From assembly GCA_016858145.1 (NCBI GenBank), contig JAEHOE010000009.1, positions 62,001 to 126,000 on the forward strand: a DNA stretch of 64,000 nucleotides, in the 5' to 3' direction. This stretch comes from Edaphochlamys debaryana (taxonomy: Eukaryota > Chlorophyta > Chlorophyceae > Chlamydomonadales). The position numbers and the translations under genes are program-made. The notes beneath the pieces are model-generated. The model saw only the letters and a list, made by a program, of their open reading frames with translations. It was not told the DNA's origin and did not search any database. This document shows, piece after piece, positions 11,399 through 22,255 of the stretch. Within the stretch, counting starts at the first letter, position 1; the number at the start of each line of letters is the position of its first letter.

Positions 11399-11944
11399 AT
11401 GGCCCTCACCATGCGCATGCTGAACGGCAAGAGCAGTGTGGTCGCTGGCGCGGCGCTGCCTGCGTCGCGCCGCGCCGTGATTGCTCGCGTGGGCAAGACG
11501 ATGTCCGGCAAGGAGGTTCCCCCACCGCCTGAGGCGAGCGCGGGCGATGAGGTTTACGAGTGTGAGTGCCCCCGCGAGCTTTGCCTCCCTGCTTAACGTA
11601 GAGCCGCGACTGCGCGCTTGCCGCCCGGTGCGCTCTGGTAATGCGAAACCAGGTCGCAACGCGACCAACTTCGATTCTCCAACCCACACGCGATGGTTGC
11701 GGAACGCTGAAGCCACCCTTGCCCCTCGCCCGCCCCCCTTGCAACCCGCAGACCTCAAGAGCTGCCCCGGCGTGTCGGCCCCCTTTGAGAACGTGTTCGA
11801 CCCCGCCGGCCTGGCCCGCACCTCCAACCTGCGCGACATCAAGCGCTGGCGCGAGTCGGAGATTACCCACGGTCGCGTGTCCATGCTCGCTGCCCTGGGC
11901 TTCATCGTGGGCGAGCAGCTGCAGGACTTCCCTCTCTTCTTCAA
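10935..11944 (+). repeat. Right arm of LHCSR inverted duplication
   Basis: Matches the reverse complement of 1-1,015: upstream region, 5' UTR, exon 1, intron 1 and the visible part of exon 2. Position 11,944 corresponds to window base 1, so the true arm probably extends further right. Small indels and substitutions are visible in the upstream part and in intron 1. Confidence 0.85.
11304..11310 (+). promoter_or_regulatory. TATA-like box (degenerate) of right LHCSR copy
   Basis: ATTTAAG, about 95 nt before the ATG, aligned with the better GATATAAG of the left copy. Inferred from position and from the arm-to-arm alignment. Confidence 0.4.
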
Positions 11945-12832
11945 CTTCGACGGCCGTGTGCAGGGTGAGTGCTGGTGTGGGGGCAGGAGGCATGGGCTGA
12001 GGAGGTTCAGTGGGGCTTCAGGGGAACGGCAACGAGGCCGGTCCAGCCGTGTTAGTGCCCTTCCTATCAACAGCCGTGACCCTGGCCCGTCAGCTGACCC
12101 CCCAGCTGCATCTCAAGCCTCCATGCTGTCTCATGTCCCGATGAGGCCAGGCATTCAACCCCTGCTTCTCCCTGCTTCTCCCCCCTCCCCCCGACAGGCC
12201 CCGCCATCTACCACTTCCAGCAGATCGGCCAGGGCTTCTGGGAGCCTCTGCTGATCGCCATCGGTGTCGCCGAGTCGTACCGCGTGGCCGTTGGCTGGGC
12301 CACCCCCACCGGCACCGGCTTTAACGCTCTCAAGGACGAGTACGAGCCCGGCTACCTGGGCTTCGACCCCCTGAACCTGCTGCCCGAGGACGCCGCTGCC
12401 CGCAAGGAGCTGCAGACCAAGGAGATCAACAACGGCCGCCTGGCCATGATCACCATCGCCGCCTTCGTTGCCCAGGAGCTGGTTGAGCAGACCGAGATCT
12501 TCGAGCACCTGTTCCTGCGCTTCGAGAAGGAGGCCATTCTGGAGCTGGACGACATCGAGCGGTGAGGGCGGGGGGGAGGGGGGGGGGGAGGCGGGGGCGG
12601 GGCCAGGACTCCTCGGAGGGGTGCCGCGACTGCTGTGGGCGACGGCACACGGGCGAGGCTCGGGCGGGCCAAGGGGGCTTGCGGCGAAGCGCTGCGCATA
12701 CTGACGGGCACGGAAGCACTTTACCTTTAGTCCCTCTAGTCTCACTCGCTTTCCCTTCCCTCTTCCTCCCCTCCCCCCAGGGACATTGGCCTGCCCATCA
12801 CCCCTCTGCCCGAGGAGCTCAAGAACCTGTGA
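11399..12832 (+). CDS. LHCSR: LHCSR stress-related light-harvesting protein, complete copy, 263 aa
   Basis: Pigment-binding protein that converts antenna into a quenching state under excess light by sensing lumen acidification. Exons: 11399-11561, 11752-11964, 12198-12561, 12781-12832 (stop TGA); all introns GT-AG, phases 1, 1, 2. It is close to the Chlamydomonas LHCSR3 type in length (259 aa there) and over nearly its whole mature sequence, for example [17 protein letters not shown] and [14 protein letters not shown]. Helix 1 holds ExxHGR (residues about 91-96), helix 3 holds ExxNGR (EINNGRLAM). The acidic lumenal and C-terminal stretch is kept ([10 protein letters not shown], then ELDDIERDIGLP), consistent with pH sensing as known for LHCSR3. 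The N-terminal 50 residues are a plausible plastid transit peptide. LHCSR3 versus LHCSR1 class was not tested by phylogeny. LHCSR genes are typically high-light induced; this was not seen directly. Confidence 0.96.
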
Positions 12833-13341
12833 GGGACTACACTAATTCTCGCCTTCGTGGAGGGCATGGAGGCGTATAACTGCAGGCCTGGACTGCGCTG
12901 AGTGTGAGTGAGACACGCGCCGAGGGGATCTTGAGAGCGCTACCAGGAGTGCGCGCCAATATCTTGAAGCGATTGAGCGGGCAAGAGGGGCTGTGCCCGC
13001 ACCTAGCACTGAGCGTTCGAGGGCCCTGTACAGTACGTGATGGGCCGTATACGGTATGCAAATGTACAGAGCAGGCAGCTCTCTCTTCCCCACCCCATGT
13101 GTCGTGACGGGGTTGAAGGGAATCTGTGGCAGAGTCATTCGAGAGGGTGAGAGCGGAGGGCTGAGCGTGGAGAGGGTCTGGACGGCTGTTTTGTCGGCGG
13201 CCAGGGGCATGGGCCGTGTTGTACGTACTTGCACCGCCAGCTATGTATCCCTGGCACGCATGCGCGCATCCGTCGGTCCGTGGGCCCGCAGAACGTACAT
13301 TGCGTTGGGCAACCACGGCCGGCGCCTGTGCTGCACCTTGC

Positions 13342-13346
13342 TGTAA
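13342..13346 (+). promoter_or_regulatory. Possible polyadenylation signal TGTAA of LHCSR
   Basis: TGTAA is the usual poly(A) signal in volvocine algae. This one lies 510 nt after the LHCSR stop, a common 3' UTR length in these algae. Confidence 0.45.
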
Positions 13347-13830
13347 CGATATTGTGTTGGATGAGGTCTGCGGAGTTCCCACGTGCCTTCGGTTGACTTC
13401 GCTGCGGGATAGAGGACACGCTCACCCCATCCAGGCCCTTATAGGCATACGCAGTAGTCCCCGTTTTCAGCTGAGCCGCCGCCGTTAGGCTCTTCGGGCG
13501 GCGAAGCCCCCCGGGATTACCCCGTGTCGGCGCGCTGCGGGGGGCGCGGGCGGGGCCGCAGCTGCGGGTGGAGGCGGAGGCGGAGGGGGCGGTGTTGTAG
13601 GATGAGGAGGGCGGAGGTTCCCGTAGCCGTAGCTGCGGGTGGGTCCGGCCGGCTATGTCCAGGCCGAGGCGAGTAGACGCCTGACGAGCGCACCACCTCG
13701 TGTAGTGCGGGGTTCGAACGGATTGATGGCCGGGTGCGAGCCCGCGTGCCGTGGTGCGGGCTGGTGGTGGAGAGGGGTTGAGGGCTGCGCGGAGCCAGAC
13801 TCGAACATTGGGCCCCCTGGGGGGGACCAC

Positions 13831-14501
13831 GGGGCTCAGCCCTTTTCCTGCCTTCAGGCAGCCACCCTTGTCAGCAGATGTTGACACATGGGCTGAGGCA
13901 AAGGCGCGTGTAGGCGTACGCACGAAGAGGCGGCCAAGCCGGGGGGCTCAGCCCTCCCGGATTACTCCGTGTCGGCGTCCGTCTGTCCGTCCGTCCGTCC
14001 GTCCGCACAAACCTGCGTCACGCAAGAACATGTTGGCAAGGTACCCATAGCCCAAGCCCAAGCCCTCGCACCCATAGCCCAAGCCCTTACTCCACCTCTC
14101 TCTCAATGCTTTCACTATCACCTCGTGCCACAGCATTGCCACGCGCCCAGCCCAGCCCTCGTCACCGCTAGCTACGATTATGGTCCGGGCGCTAGCCGTG
14201 TGGGCAGTAGCGGATGGGAGACGGACATCTTCTCTTTCTATCTTCTGGAGGGTGCATGTGCTTGTGCGCCCAACCCAACCGGCTTAGTCCGGCATTGCGG
14301 GGTTGCGAAGGCCCCTGACTTATGGCGGCGTGGGTTCAGTCCGTGCGCTGTGGGGCGTAGTGCTTGATTGCGCGGCCCCAGTGCTGCCCGGCCTCGCGGG
14401 GTTTGGGGCTCAGCCCTTTTCCCTGTCCTGAGGAAGACAGACACCCTTGTCAGCAGATGTTGAGGCGCGTTTAGGCGTACGCATGAAGAGGCGGCCAAGC
14501 C
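13831..14501. repeat. Dispersed repeat module, two direct copies
   Basis: 13,831-13,940 and 14,405-14,501 share, in the same order, GGGGCTCAGCCCTTTTCC, CACCCTTGTCAGCAGATGTT, a variable middle, and AGAGGCGGCCAAGCC. A partial inverted copy is near 8,937. These are probably fragments of an old element; I cannot classify it. Confidence 0.6.
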
Positions 14502-14575
14502 ACAAGGCCGGGCAGCGCCGGGGGCCCGAGGCAGTTCGGTCCCGTGCCGAACTGCACAGAGCGGCGTGTGGTCAG

Positions 14576-16528
14576 CAAGCGGGGCGGAGCGACGCGTGGC
14601 GTGAATACCAGGATGTGCAGCCCAGAATTTTTTCGCTATGGGACGCAGCACAAGCTCTATGGCTGCCTGGCCACGCTCAAACAGTGCTCACGCCGCGCCC
14701 TAGGACCGTTGCTATCACTCTCCAAGTGCACGGGTGCTATGTATGAAGACACAGCACACCGCTACCCTGTATGGCTGAGGTGCTGACTGGTGCGCTGCGT
14801 ACGAAGCTGCACAGAGTCGAGGGGATCTCGGGATTGCTGAGCGGAAGCGGTTTGGGAGCGGAAGCGGTTTGGAATCACACGCAGGCGCTGGGGTAAGGGC
14901 CTGGTGGTGAAAGCGACGCACGAACAGGTCAGGCGCAGGGTGGTGACCTGGGGCTCGCAGGAAGAAGGCAGGGGCTCGCAAGGAGGGGAAGCCCTGCGAC
15001 GGGTGCGAAGGGGCTCGCAGAGGCTGGGTTGCCTCGCTGTCGCTCGGCTCCTGTAAGGACAGGGGGACGGGGACCTGACGGGTGCCCCGAACAGCAGTCA
15101 ATGCTGTGCCTGTCGAGGCGAGGGTTTGACGGGTTCCCTCGAACTGATCGGAGCGGGACTGGCTCGGACCCTGCTTGAAAGGGGTTCTTGTACAGGGGGG
15201 CTTGGACCCTGCTTGAAAGGGGTTCTTGGACAGGGGTGAAGGGAGAAGCGTGTGTGTATGGCCGAGGGCCGGGGACCAAGGGGTAAGGGTGTGTGTTTGG
15301 GTTACAGGGCACGGTCCGCGCGCGTGCCGATTAGTCGGAGCCGAGTATGCCTATAGGAGGGGGCTTAGGAGCCTCGTGTAAGTGCTTTGGGTTCTAAGTG
15401 TTTGAGTGTGTTCTTGTTATGCCGACTATGCGCCGAGGGCGGCCTTTTATACCCCTCCCGAGGCCACGATCGGGGTGCCGTACTGCTCCGTTGGGGTCCC
15501 GGGCCAGCGGGACCTGGACGGGCCACCGCTCAAACGCCAATCTATGTGAATCTGGCGCTGCGGGGCCCTTCAGGGAGTAGGGGTGTATCGTGTGGTGCAA
15601 GACGGAGGGCTGGGCGGGGCCTGGCGCGGCCGGGCGCCGTTCCTGCCCTGAGCCGGCGCCGTTCTCCGTGCTGGGATGCTCCGGCGGCGCGCTGCTTGCT
15701 CCTCTGACCTCCGTGCACATAACGCAAGCGCTGAAGGCTGGCCGGCTGACACTCAGGGCCCGGGGGGCAACGCTCACCCACTCACCAGACCTTCTGCTGC
15801 CACGCTAACTTCCCCAATCGCACCATTTACGCACAGCCACTATCACACGACCGATGGGGGCCAGGGTATGGCGCCTCGCCTACGGCAGGGGTGGCTCACA
15901 CACACAGAACATCCATACCCGTGCTAACACGGATCCTTCCTACCTATCACAACTCACATACTTCTACTGACCACTTGCCAGGCTACAGGAATTGCTGCGG
16001 CGGGGCCGCTGTCTCGCCCGCCATGCTTGTCGCCTCACCTACTCCTGCTTTCTTGTCTTACCTTGCTTGTCACATTACCTGTTATATCCGAAAGTCAGTG
16101 ATGGGAAAGACGGACGCTCGCTGGGCTGTGTGGAGACGCGCAATTCTCGTTGCACTGGCCGGGCCTCGCGCCGGAGGCGCTCGGCCACCATTTATCCTGG
16201 ACATACCTCAATGGGCCTTGTCATAGCATTATCGGAAGAAGTCCTGGCCTTCATAGGACAGGAATGATCGCGCCTTACGGAGCCGGGCTTGGCGCGACCT
16301 CCGTCGCGCACCAGCTTTACCTCTGAATCATCATCGTGTCTAGGCGCTAACCTGCCGCTTGGGACCTTCGGCAAGCTGGGGACTCGCGGCTTACTGACAC
16401 GAACCCGCGCGTGGCGCCTTCCGCCGCCCCCTGCGCAAACAGGTAGCGACGTCAGCGAATGGGCTGCGACGTGGCGCACGCAAAGAGGTATTCTCGCATC
16501 GGGGTATTGCCGCCTTTGGTGACCACAG
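14576..16528 (-). repeat. LTR A (3'-most LTR of array)
   Basis: 1,953 bp, nearly identical to LTRs B and C apart from a 38-bp unit number (two here) and single-base changes. On the minus strand it begins TGTGGTCACC and ends CCGCCCCGCTTG, so the 3' end lacks the usual CA. Small frames inside it repeat in all copies only because the copies are identical. Confidence 0.85.
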
Positions 16529-17571
16529 CTGTGGTCAGGCGATCCATACCCGGGAGCGGTGTCCTCACCGCACGGACCTGGACTCCAAACGTAGATCGGT
16601 GCTTGCTATCCACCTTATCCAAGCATAGGACCAATCTCGAACGCGCTGATGATGTGGAGTGGTTGCTACGCACATGAGATGGCAAGTTATAGCTGGGTAG
16701 GTTTGGGGCTGGAGAAGATGGGGAATCCAGTTGGGGGTTATCAATCATTCGTTGAGGGAAGGAGGAGAGGGAGGAGTTGCAATCTTGAGGCCTCCTCCTT
16801 CGGGTAGTCAGTGCGGGGCTGATAAGGGAACCGCCTGCTACCCCTGCGGTTCGGGGACCAGAAAGTTTGGCGCCTTTGGTAGTCCGGGCGAGCATGCGCC
16901 TGGGACCCATTTGGTGCCGTTGACCTAGCTATCGTTTCCAGAACACGGAGACCATATTGTGACCCTGTTGTGCCTTTCACCTCTCGTCAGGTGTCATGGG
17001 ACATCAAGGCTTCAAGAGCGGCCTTTGAGGCACGCTTCTCAGGTGGGACCTGGTGGGCTTGGCAAGGGGCCCACGCGTGTGCTAAGGACACGCTCTGCAA
17101 AAGCAAAGACGTTGGACGTTGACGAGCACGGCATGGTATCCTCGTGCAGGGTCTTGCACGCCTTGGCTCATGATGCGCGCTGCCCTGGTACTGCCTTGGC
17201 AGGGATGTCATAGCACGGAGCTGCTTGGCTCATACTGGTTGAGCTGGTGCTTGGTGGCACTGCGGCGAGTTTCGGGATGCGGGAGGCAGGAGTGAAAGGG
17301 ACCGCCTCAATCACCGCACGGGGCCTTAGTTAGGTTTCGACATGGTAGGATCGCCGGGTTGCGGTGGGTTTATGACACCGGCCTCAAGGGTATCCGGCGC
17401 TTGTAGTAAAGGCCCAGAGGGCCGATGGCGGGCCCCCACTCAAGCATACAACATGAGCATGAAGCATTGCGCCAGAGAGCGGGACTGTTACGGCAGTAAA
17501 GCCAGCCTGGCTCTCGGCGGGTAGGCGCCACAGGGCTGATGACGAGAGGCCCTGTGGGGCACGGCGGCCGG
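16529..17571. other. Internal region 1, non-coding tail after gag
   Basis: About 1 kb between the gag stop and LTR A. No reading frame of note and no polymerase motif. The LTR-internal junction is a perfect 18-bp palindrome (TGACCACAGCTGTGGTCA, 16,520-16,537) instead of a purine tract. The equivalent segment in internal region 2 (22,256-23,299) differs by one inserted A near 22,482. Confidence 0.7.
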
Positions 17572-19941
17572 CTAGGCCGCTCGAGGGGCCCATTCCTGAA
17601 CATCCTCCTTGTCCGTGTCCTTGTTCAGGTCACTCTGACGAGGGCTTGAAGCCCGTCGTGCTGTACTGGGCGCTGCTGGGGGCCCTTGGCCAGTGCGCGG
17701 AGGGAGCCGCTCGGAGCTTGGCGGATGTAGGCCCCTGGGCCTAACCGGATCCGGGGCGTGGGTGGAAGGGCTGCGCCTGCGCCATTTGTTGTCTTGCGGA
17801 GGCGCTCTTGAAGGAGATTTGGTGCTGGCGGCTGCGCGCAGAGGAGCAGCCTGGCTTGCGCAGCGCTGCCGGCGGCGGCTCTGGCTGTGCTGCGAAGGCA
17901 GCCGGGGCCGCACAGGCTGAGCTCGCTTTGAGCCGTTCGTTCGCTGACGGCGGGGGGGCGCTTGGCGCTGCTGTTGCGCCCGTCTGGCCGCACGGAAGAG
18001 TTCCTGGGGCGGAAATATTGCGGCGACCAAATCCAGTGCTCTGCGGGACTGGGGCTCAAGCCGGGGAAGGCGTGGGCTGTGCTGTTGCTGCGCCTGCGGG
18101 CGCTGGGACGGCCGGCTTGAGCATTGCTCATGACATGCATGAGGCCTATGCGGACGCCGCTTGGGGTTGTCTGCCTTGTCTTGAGGCTTGGTCCGCCCTC
18201 CACCGCCGGGCACATGGCGTGCACGGGACTGCCGGTTGATGGGCCGGACGCGATTGTCGCCTTGTGGCACAGGATTGCTGTTGGGTACGTGGCCCATTGT
18301 TGTTGTTGCCGTCGGACGCATGCGAATGGTCGTCGGGGCTGCAAAGGAAGGGCGGACGGTGAGGTTTGGTGCCGAACGCGTTCGCCGTTGTGGAGGCTCT
18401 GGCTGGGGGCTGCCTGCCCCGTCGGAACCCATGACCAGGAAGACTTGTGGCTCGAGAGCACATGGTGTGGTTGTCGCATGAGGGTCTTGGAATTCCAACA
18501 TGTCAAACCTGGCCTTCATGGCCTGTACGGCGGTGCTGAGCGCCTGAATTGCCAAGTAGATCTCACTCCAAGGGTCGTAGCCGTCATCACCATATGATGG
18601 AGTCGAGGGTGATCGGGCAGGGCTCAACACTTGGGGCTCTTGTTGCCGAAGAGGGCTTGGTGCGCGAAAACGGGATGGGTTGCCGTAGATGCTGTCACCA
18701 GGAGAGGTTCTCTGGGCTTGGGTGATATAAGCGGCTGGTGGGTCCATAGAACTGCGTTGCCACATTGGTTTGCCAACGTGGGGACCTGGATGGGCTTGCT
18801 GTATTGCAGCCGTGGGCCACCAGGCTGAGTTTGGGTGTGACTGCGGCGTTGAGCAAAAGGCAGGGGGAGTGACTGGAGGCTGGAGCGCAGAGGTGTCGTA
18901 GGTGTCGTAGTTGTTGGGCGGTTCAATTGAAGAGTCTTCTGCGGTCTCAACATAAAGCACTGCTGCGTCTTGGCAGGGTGGCCAGGGAAGTCGAGAGGGG
19001 GACTGCAAAGGCCGAAGTGGCGGGGAGCGGCGGCACACGTCTACGGTGTAGCAGGTCGGCCCATCGTCCTTGTTGTACCCGTTGTACCACTGAGACGCTG
19101 CATCCTGATCTGATGGCGGGGCACGGCCATTATATTGCGCGTCATCAGGATCATCGCTCTCTTCAAAGTGAACCTTGCGAGGGGAGCGAGGGGGACGGGC
19201 AGAGGTCGGTGACTCGCTGCCGTCGCTGCCACCTGAGCTCTGAGACTCTTCGTCGCTGCCAGTCCCTTCGTCATCATTCTCATCCCAGGAAGCATCATCA
19301 TCCTCATCTTCGGACGCAGAGCCGCTGGCTGCATCGTAGGCGGGAGAAGCAGGGACTGTTGTGCGGCGGCGCTGGTTTGACGGCGCAGGTGATGAGGGCT
19401 GTGGGGCGGAGGCTTCTCTCAGTCCATCATCGCCCCTTGGGTACCGGGAGCTCTCGTCGATGTAGCTGGCGCTGTCGATTGCTTGCTCTAAGTCACGAGG
19501 CCGGAAGAGGTACAGCTTATCCTTGATGGGCGCTCGAAGGCCTCGGATGAAGTTGTGCATGTGGGTCAGGTCCAGTGGGGTCCCGGACAGGCCCAACTGA
19601 ATCAGTAAGCCTCGATAGCGGTCAGCGTAGTCACGAACGGGTTCGGTGCTGCCCTGACTGCAATTGGCAAGCCGGCAGTACAGAAATTCTGAGCGTGCAG
19701 CATAACGCTCATTAATGGCTGCACGAAAGTCTGGCCAGTTGGTAAGGCGCTGGGGAACGCACTTGGCCCATGCGGAGGCGTGAGGGCCAAGGCGACAGCG
19801 AGCAGCATTGAGGAGATCTGACTCGCTCCAGCTGAACGCCTGTCCGCAGCGTTCAACCTGGTCAATCCAGTCTGTCACCGACACTGCCTTGGGGTCGAAG
19901 GGCGGCAAGCAGTTCAGAGCCGCAGGTGTAAGACCGGTCAT
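17572..19941 (-). CDS. gag: Retrotransposon Gag protein, copy 1, 789 aa
   Basis: Capsid-type protein of an LTR retrotransposon. The N-terminal 180 residues fit the Retrotrans_gag pattern: DWIDQVERCGQAFSW, WAKCVPQRLTNWPDFRAAI, a middle with EPVRDYADRYRGLLIQLG, and HNFIRGLRAPIKDKLYL. The rest is low-complexity: an acidic block (residues about 220-260), Pro/Ser/Gln-rich stretches and a basic Arg/Gln/Pro-rich tail that may bind RNA. No CCHC zinc knuckle is obvious. The frame is open over the whole length. It differs from copy 2 by only two residues that I noticed (F for L near residue 86, G for E in the acidic block). It starts at the first ATG after the LTR leader. Confidence 0.85.
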   Translation of the reverse strand: MTGLTPAALNCLPPFDPKAVSVTDWIDQVERCGQAFSWSESDLLNAARCRLGPHASAWAKCVPQRLTNWPDFRAAINERYAARSEFLYCRLANCSQGSTEPVRDYADRYRGLLIQLGLSGTPLDLTHMHNFIRGLRAPIKDKLYLFRPRDLEQAIDSASYIDESSRYPRGDDGLREASAPQPSSPAPSNQRRRTTVPASPAYDAASGSASEDEDDDASWDENDDEGTGSDEESQSSGGSDGSESPTSARPPRSPRKVHFEESDDPDDAQYNGRAPPSDQDAASQWYNGYNKDDGPTCYTVDVCRRSPPLRPLQSPSRLPWPPCQDAAVLYVETAEDSSIEPPNNYDTYDTSALQPPVTPPAFCSTPQSHPNSAWWPTAAIQQAHPGPHVGKPMWQRSSMDPPAAYITQAQRTSPGDSIYGNPSRFRAPSPLRQQEPQVLSPARSPSTPSYGDDGYDPWSEIYLAIQALSTAVQAMKARFDMLEFQDPHATTTPCALEPQVFLVMGSDGAGSPQPEPPQRRTRSAPNLTVRPSFAAPTTIRMRPTATTTMGHVPNSNPVPQGDNRVRPINRQSRARHVPGGGGRTKPQDKADNPKRRPHRPHACHEQCSSRPSQRPQAQQQHSPRLPRLEPQSRRALDLVAAIFPPQELFRAARRAQQQRQAPPRRQRTNGSKRAQPVRPRLPSQHSQSRRRQRCASQAAPLRAAASTKSPSRAPPQDNKWRRRSPSTHAPDPVRPRGLHPPSSERLPPRTGQGPPAAPSTARRASSPRQSDLNKDTDKEDVQEWAPRAA

Positions 19942-20251
19942 TGTTGCAATGCCCTGGGAAGAATGCGCGGAGGCGTGGAGAGGGTTCTACCTACCTGCGG
20001 GAAAGAGGAGAAGGATGCGCGGAGAAGGATAGGGGGATGCGCGGAGGAGGAGCGGAGAGGGGGAATGCGCGTAGAGGACAAGTGGAGGCGCTGCAGGGAG
20101 AAGGAGGGCTGAAAGGAGAAGGTGGGAAGGACCAAGTTTGAGGCACGCGGGCCCAAAACACAAGGGTTTAGCGGGTCTCGCACGGTGTGAGGTCTTCTGG
20201 GGCTTGAGCACACCACAGGGACGGGTTGCGCTTGGGAGGATGAGCAACCAA

Positions 20252-20264
20252 GGTCCCGCTACCA
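20252..20264 (-). other. Primer-binding site, internal region 1
   Basis: Minus-strand TGGTAGCGGGACC directly follows the LTR. It begins TGG (complement of a tRNA CCA end), and its first eight bases match initiator-Met-tRNA primer sites of some other elements. The exact tRNA is not identified. Confidence 0.6.
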
Positions 20265-22255
20265 CAAGCGGGGCGGAGCGACGCGTGGCGTGAATACCAG
20301 GATGTGCAGCCCAGAATTTTTTCGCTATGGGACGCAGCACAAGCTCTATGGCTGCCTGGCCACGCTCAAACAGTGCTCACGCCGCGCCCTAGGACCGTTG
20401 CTATCACTCTCCAAGTGCACGGGTGCTATGTATGAAGACACAGCACACCGCTACCCTGTATGGCTGAGGTGCTGACTGGTGCGCTGCGTACGAAGCTGCA
20501 CAGAGTCGAGGGGATCTCGGGATTGCTGAGCGGAAGCGGTTTGGGAGCGGAAGCGGTTTGGAATCACACGCAGGCGCTGGGGTAAGGGCCTGGTGGTGAA
20601 AGCGACGCACGAACAGGTCAGGCGCAGGGTGGTGACCTGGGGCTCGCAGGAAGAAGGCAGGGGCTCGCAAGGAGGGGAAGCCCTGCGACGGGTGCGAAGG
20701 GGCTCGCAGAGGCTGGGTTGCCTCGCTGCCGCTCGGCTCCTGTAAGGACAGGGGGACGGGGACCTGACGGGTGCCCCGAACAGCAGTCAATGCTGTGCCT
20801 GTCGAGGCGAGGGTTTGACGGGTTCCCTCGAACTGATCGGAGCGGGACTGGCTCGGACCCTGCTTGAAAGGGGTTCTTGTACAGGGGGGCTTGGACCCTG
20901 CTTGAAAGGGGTTCTTGTACAGGGGGGCTTGGACCCTGCTTGAAAGGGGTTCTTGGACAGGGGTGAAGGGAGAAGCGTGTGTGTATGGCCGAGGGCCGGG
21001 GACCAAGGGGTAAGGGTGTGTGTTTGGGTTACAGGGCACGGTCCGCGCGCGTGCCGATTAGTCGGAGCCGAGTATGCCTATAGGAGGGGGCTTAGGAGCC
21101 TCGTGTAAGTGCTTTGGGTTCTAAGTGTTTGAGTGTGTTCTTGTTATGCCGACTATGCGCCGAGGGCGGCCTTTTATACCCCTCCCGAGGCCACGATCGG
21201 GGTGCCGTACTGCTCCGTTGGGGTCCCGGGCCAGCGGGACCTGGACGGGCCACCGCTCAAACGCCAATCTATGTGAATCTGGCGCTGCGGGGCCCTTCAG
21301 GGAGTAGGGGTGTATCGTGTGGTGCAAGACGGAGGGCTGGGCGGGGCCTGGCGCGGCCGGGCGCCGTTCCTGCCCTGAGCCGGCGCCGTTCTCCGTGCTG
21401 GGATGCTCCGGCGGCGCGCTGCTTGCTCCTCTGACCTCCGTGCACATAACGCAAGCGCTGAAGGCTGGCCGGCTGACACTCAGGGCCCGGGGGGCAACGC
21501 TCACCCACTCACCAGACCTTCTGCTGCCACGCTAACTTCCCCAATCGCACCATTTACGCACAGCCACTATCACACGACCGATGGGGGCCAGGGTATGGCG
21601 CCTCGCCTACGGCAGGGGTGGCTCACACACACAGAACATCCATACCCGTGCTAACACGGATCCTTCCTACCTATCACAACTCACATACTTCTACTGACCA
21701 CTTGCCAGGCTACAGGAATTGCTGCGGCGGGGCCGCTGTCTCGCCCGCCATGCTTGTCGCCTCACCTACTCCTGCTTTCTTGTCTTACCTTGCTTGTCAC
21801 ATTACCTGTTATATCCGAAAGTCAGTGATGGGAAAGACGGACGCTCGCTGGGCTGTGTGGAGACGCGCAATTCTCGTTGCACTGGCCGGGCCTCGCGCCG
21901 GAGGCGCTCGGCCACCATTTATCCTGGACATACCTCAATGGGCCTTGTCATAGCATTATCGGAAGAAGTCCTGGCCTTCATAGGACAGGAATGATCGCGC
22001 CTTACGGAGCCGGGCTTGGCGCGACCTCCGTCGCGCACCAGCTTTACCTCTGAATCATCATCGTGTCTAGGCGCTAACCTGCCGCTTGGGACCTTCGGCA
22101 AGCTGGGGACTCGCGGCTTACTGACACGAACCCGCGCGTGGCGCCTTCCGCCGCCCCCTGCGCAAACAGGTAGCGACGTCAGCGAATGGGCTGCGACGTG
22201 GCGCACGCAAAGAGGTATTCTCGCATCGGGGTATTGCCGCCTTTGGTGACCACAG
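20265..22255 (-). repeat. LTR B (shared middle LTR)
   Basis: 1,991 bp; 38 bp longer than A because it carries three copies, not two, of a 38-bp unit (20,853-20,960 region) built on CCCTGCTTGAAAGGGGTTCT. It serves as 3' LTR of internal region 2 and 5' LTR of internal region 1. Confidence 0.85.

Larger units (their letters stand above)
12833..14575. other. LHCSR 3' UTR and repeat-rich intergenic DNA
   Basis: The first 510 bp are the probable LHCSR 3' UTR. After that come low-complexity and repeated pieces: a purine-rich GGAGGC run near 13,570-13,590, a (GTCC)n run near 13,980-14,005, CCCAAGCCC-type repeats near 14,045-14,095, and two copies of a roughly 100 bp module (13,831 and 14,405). No gene was recognised. 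Confidence 0.6.

Noticed and set aside
14271..14375. tRNA-like segment with GGGTTCAGTCC
   Set aside because: Weak B-box resemblance only; no cloverleaf can be drawn with confidence. It may be an old SINE fragment.
15394..15777. 127-aa and similar frames repeated three times in the LTRs
   Set aside because: Repeated only because the LTRs are near-identical; no codon bias or domain, and LTRs are not expected to code.
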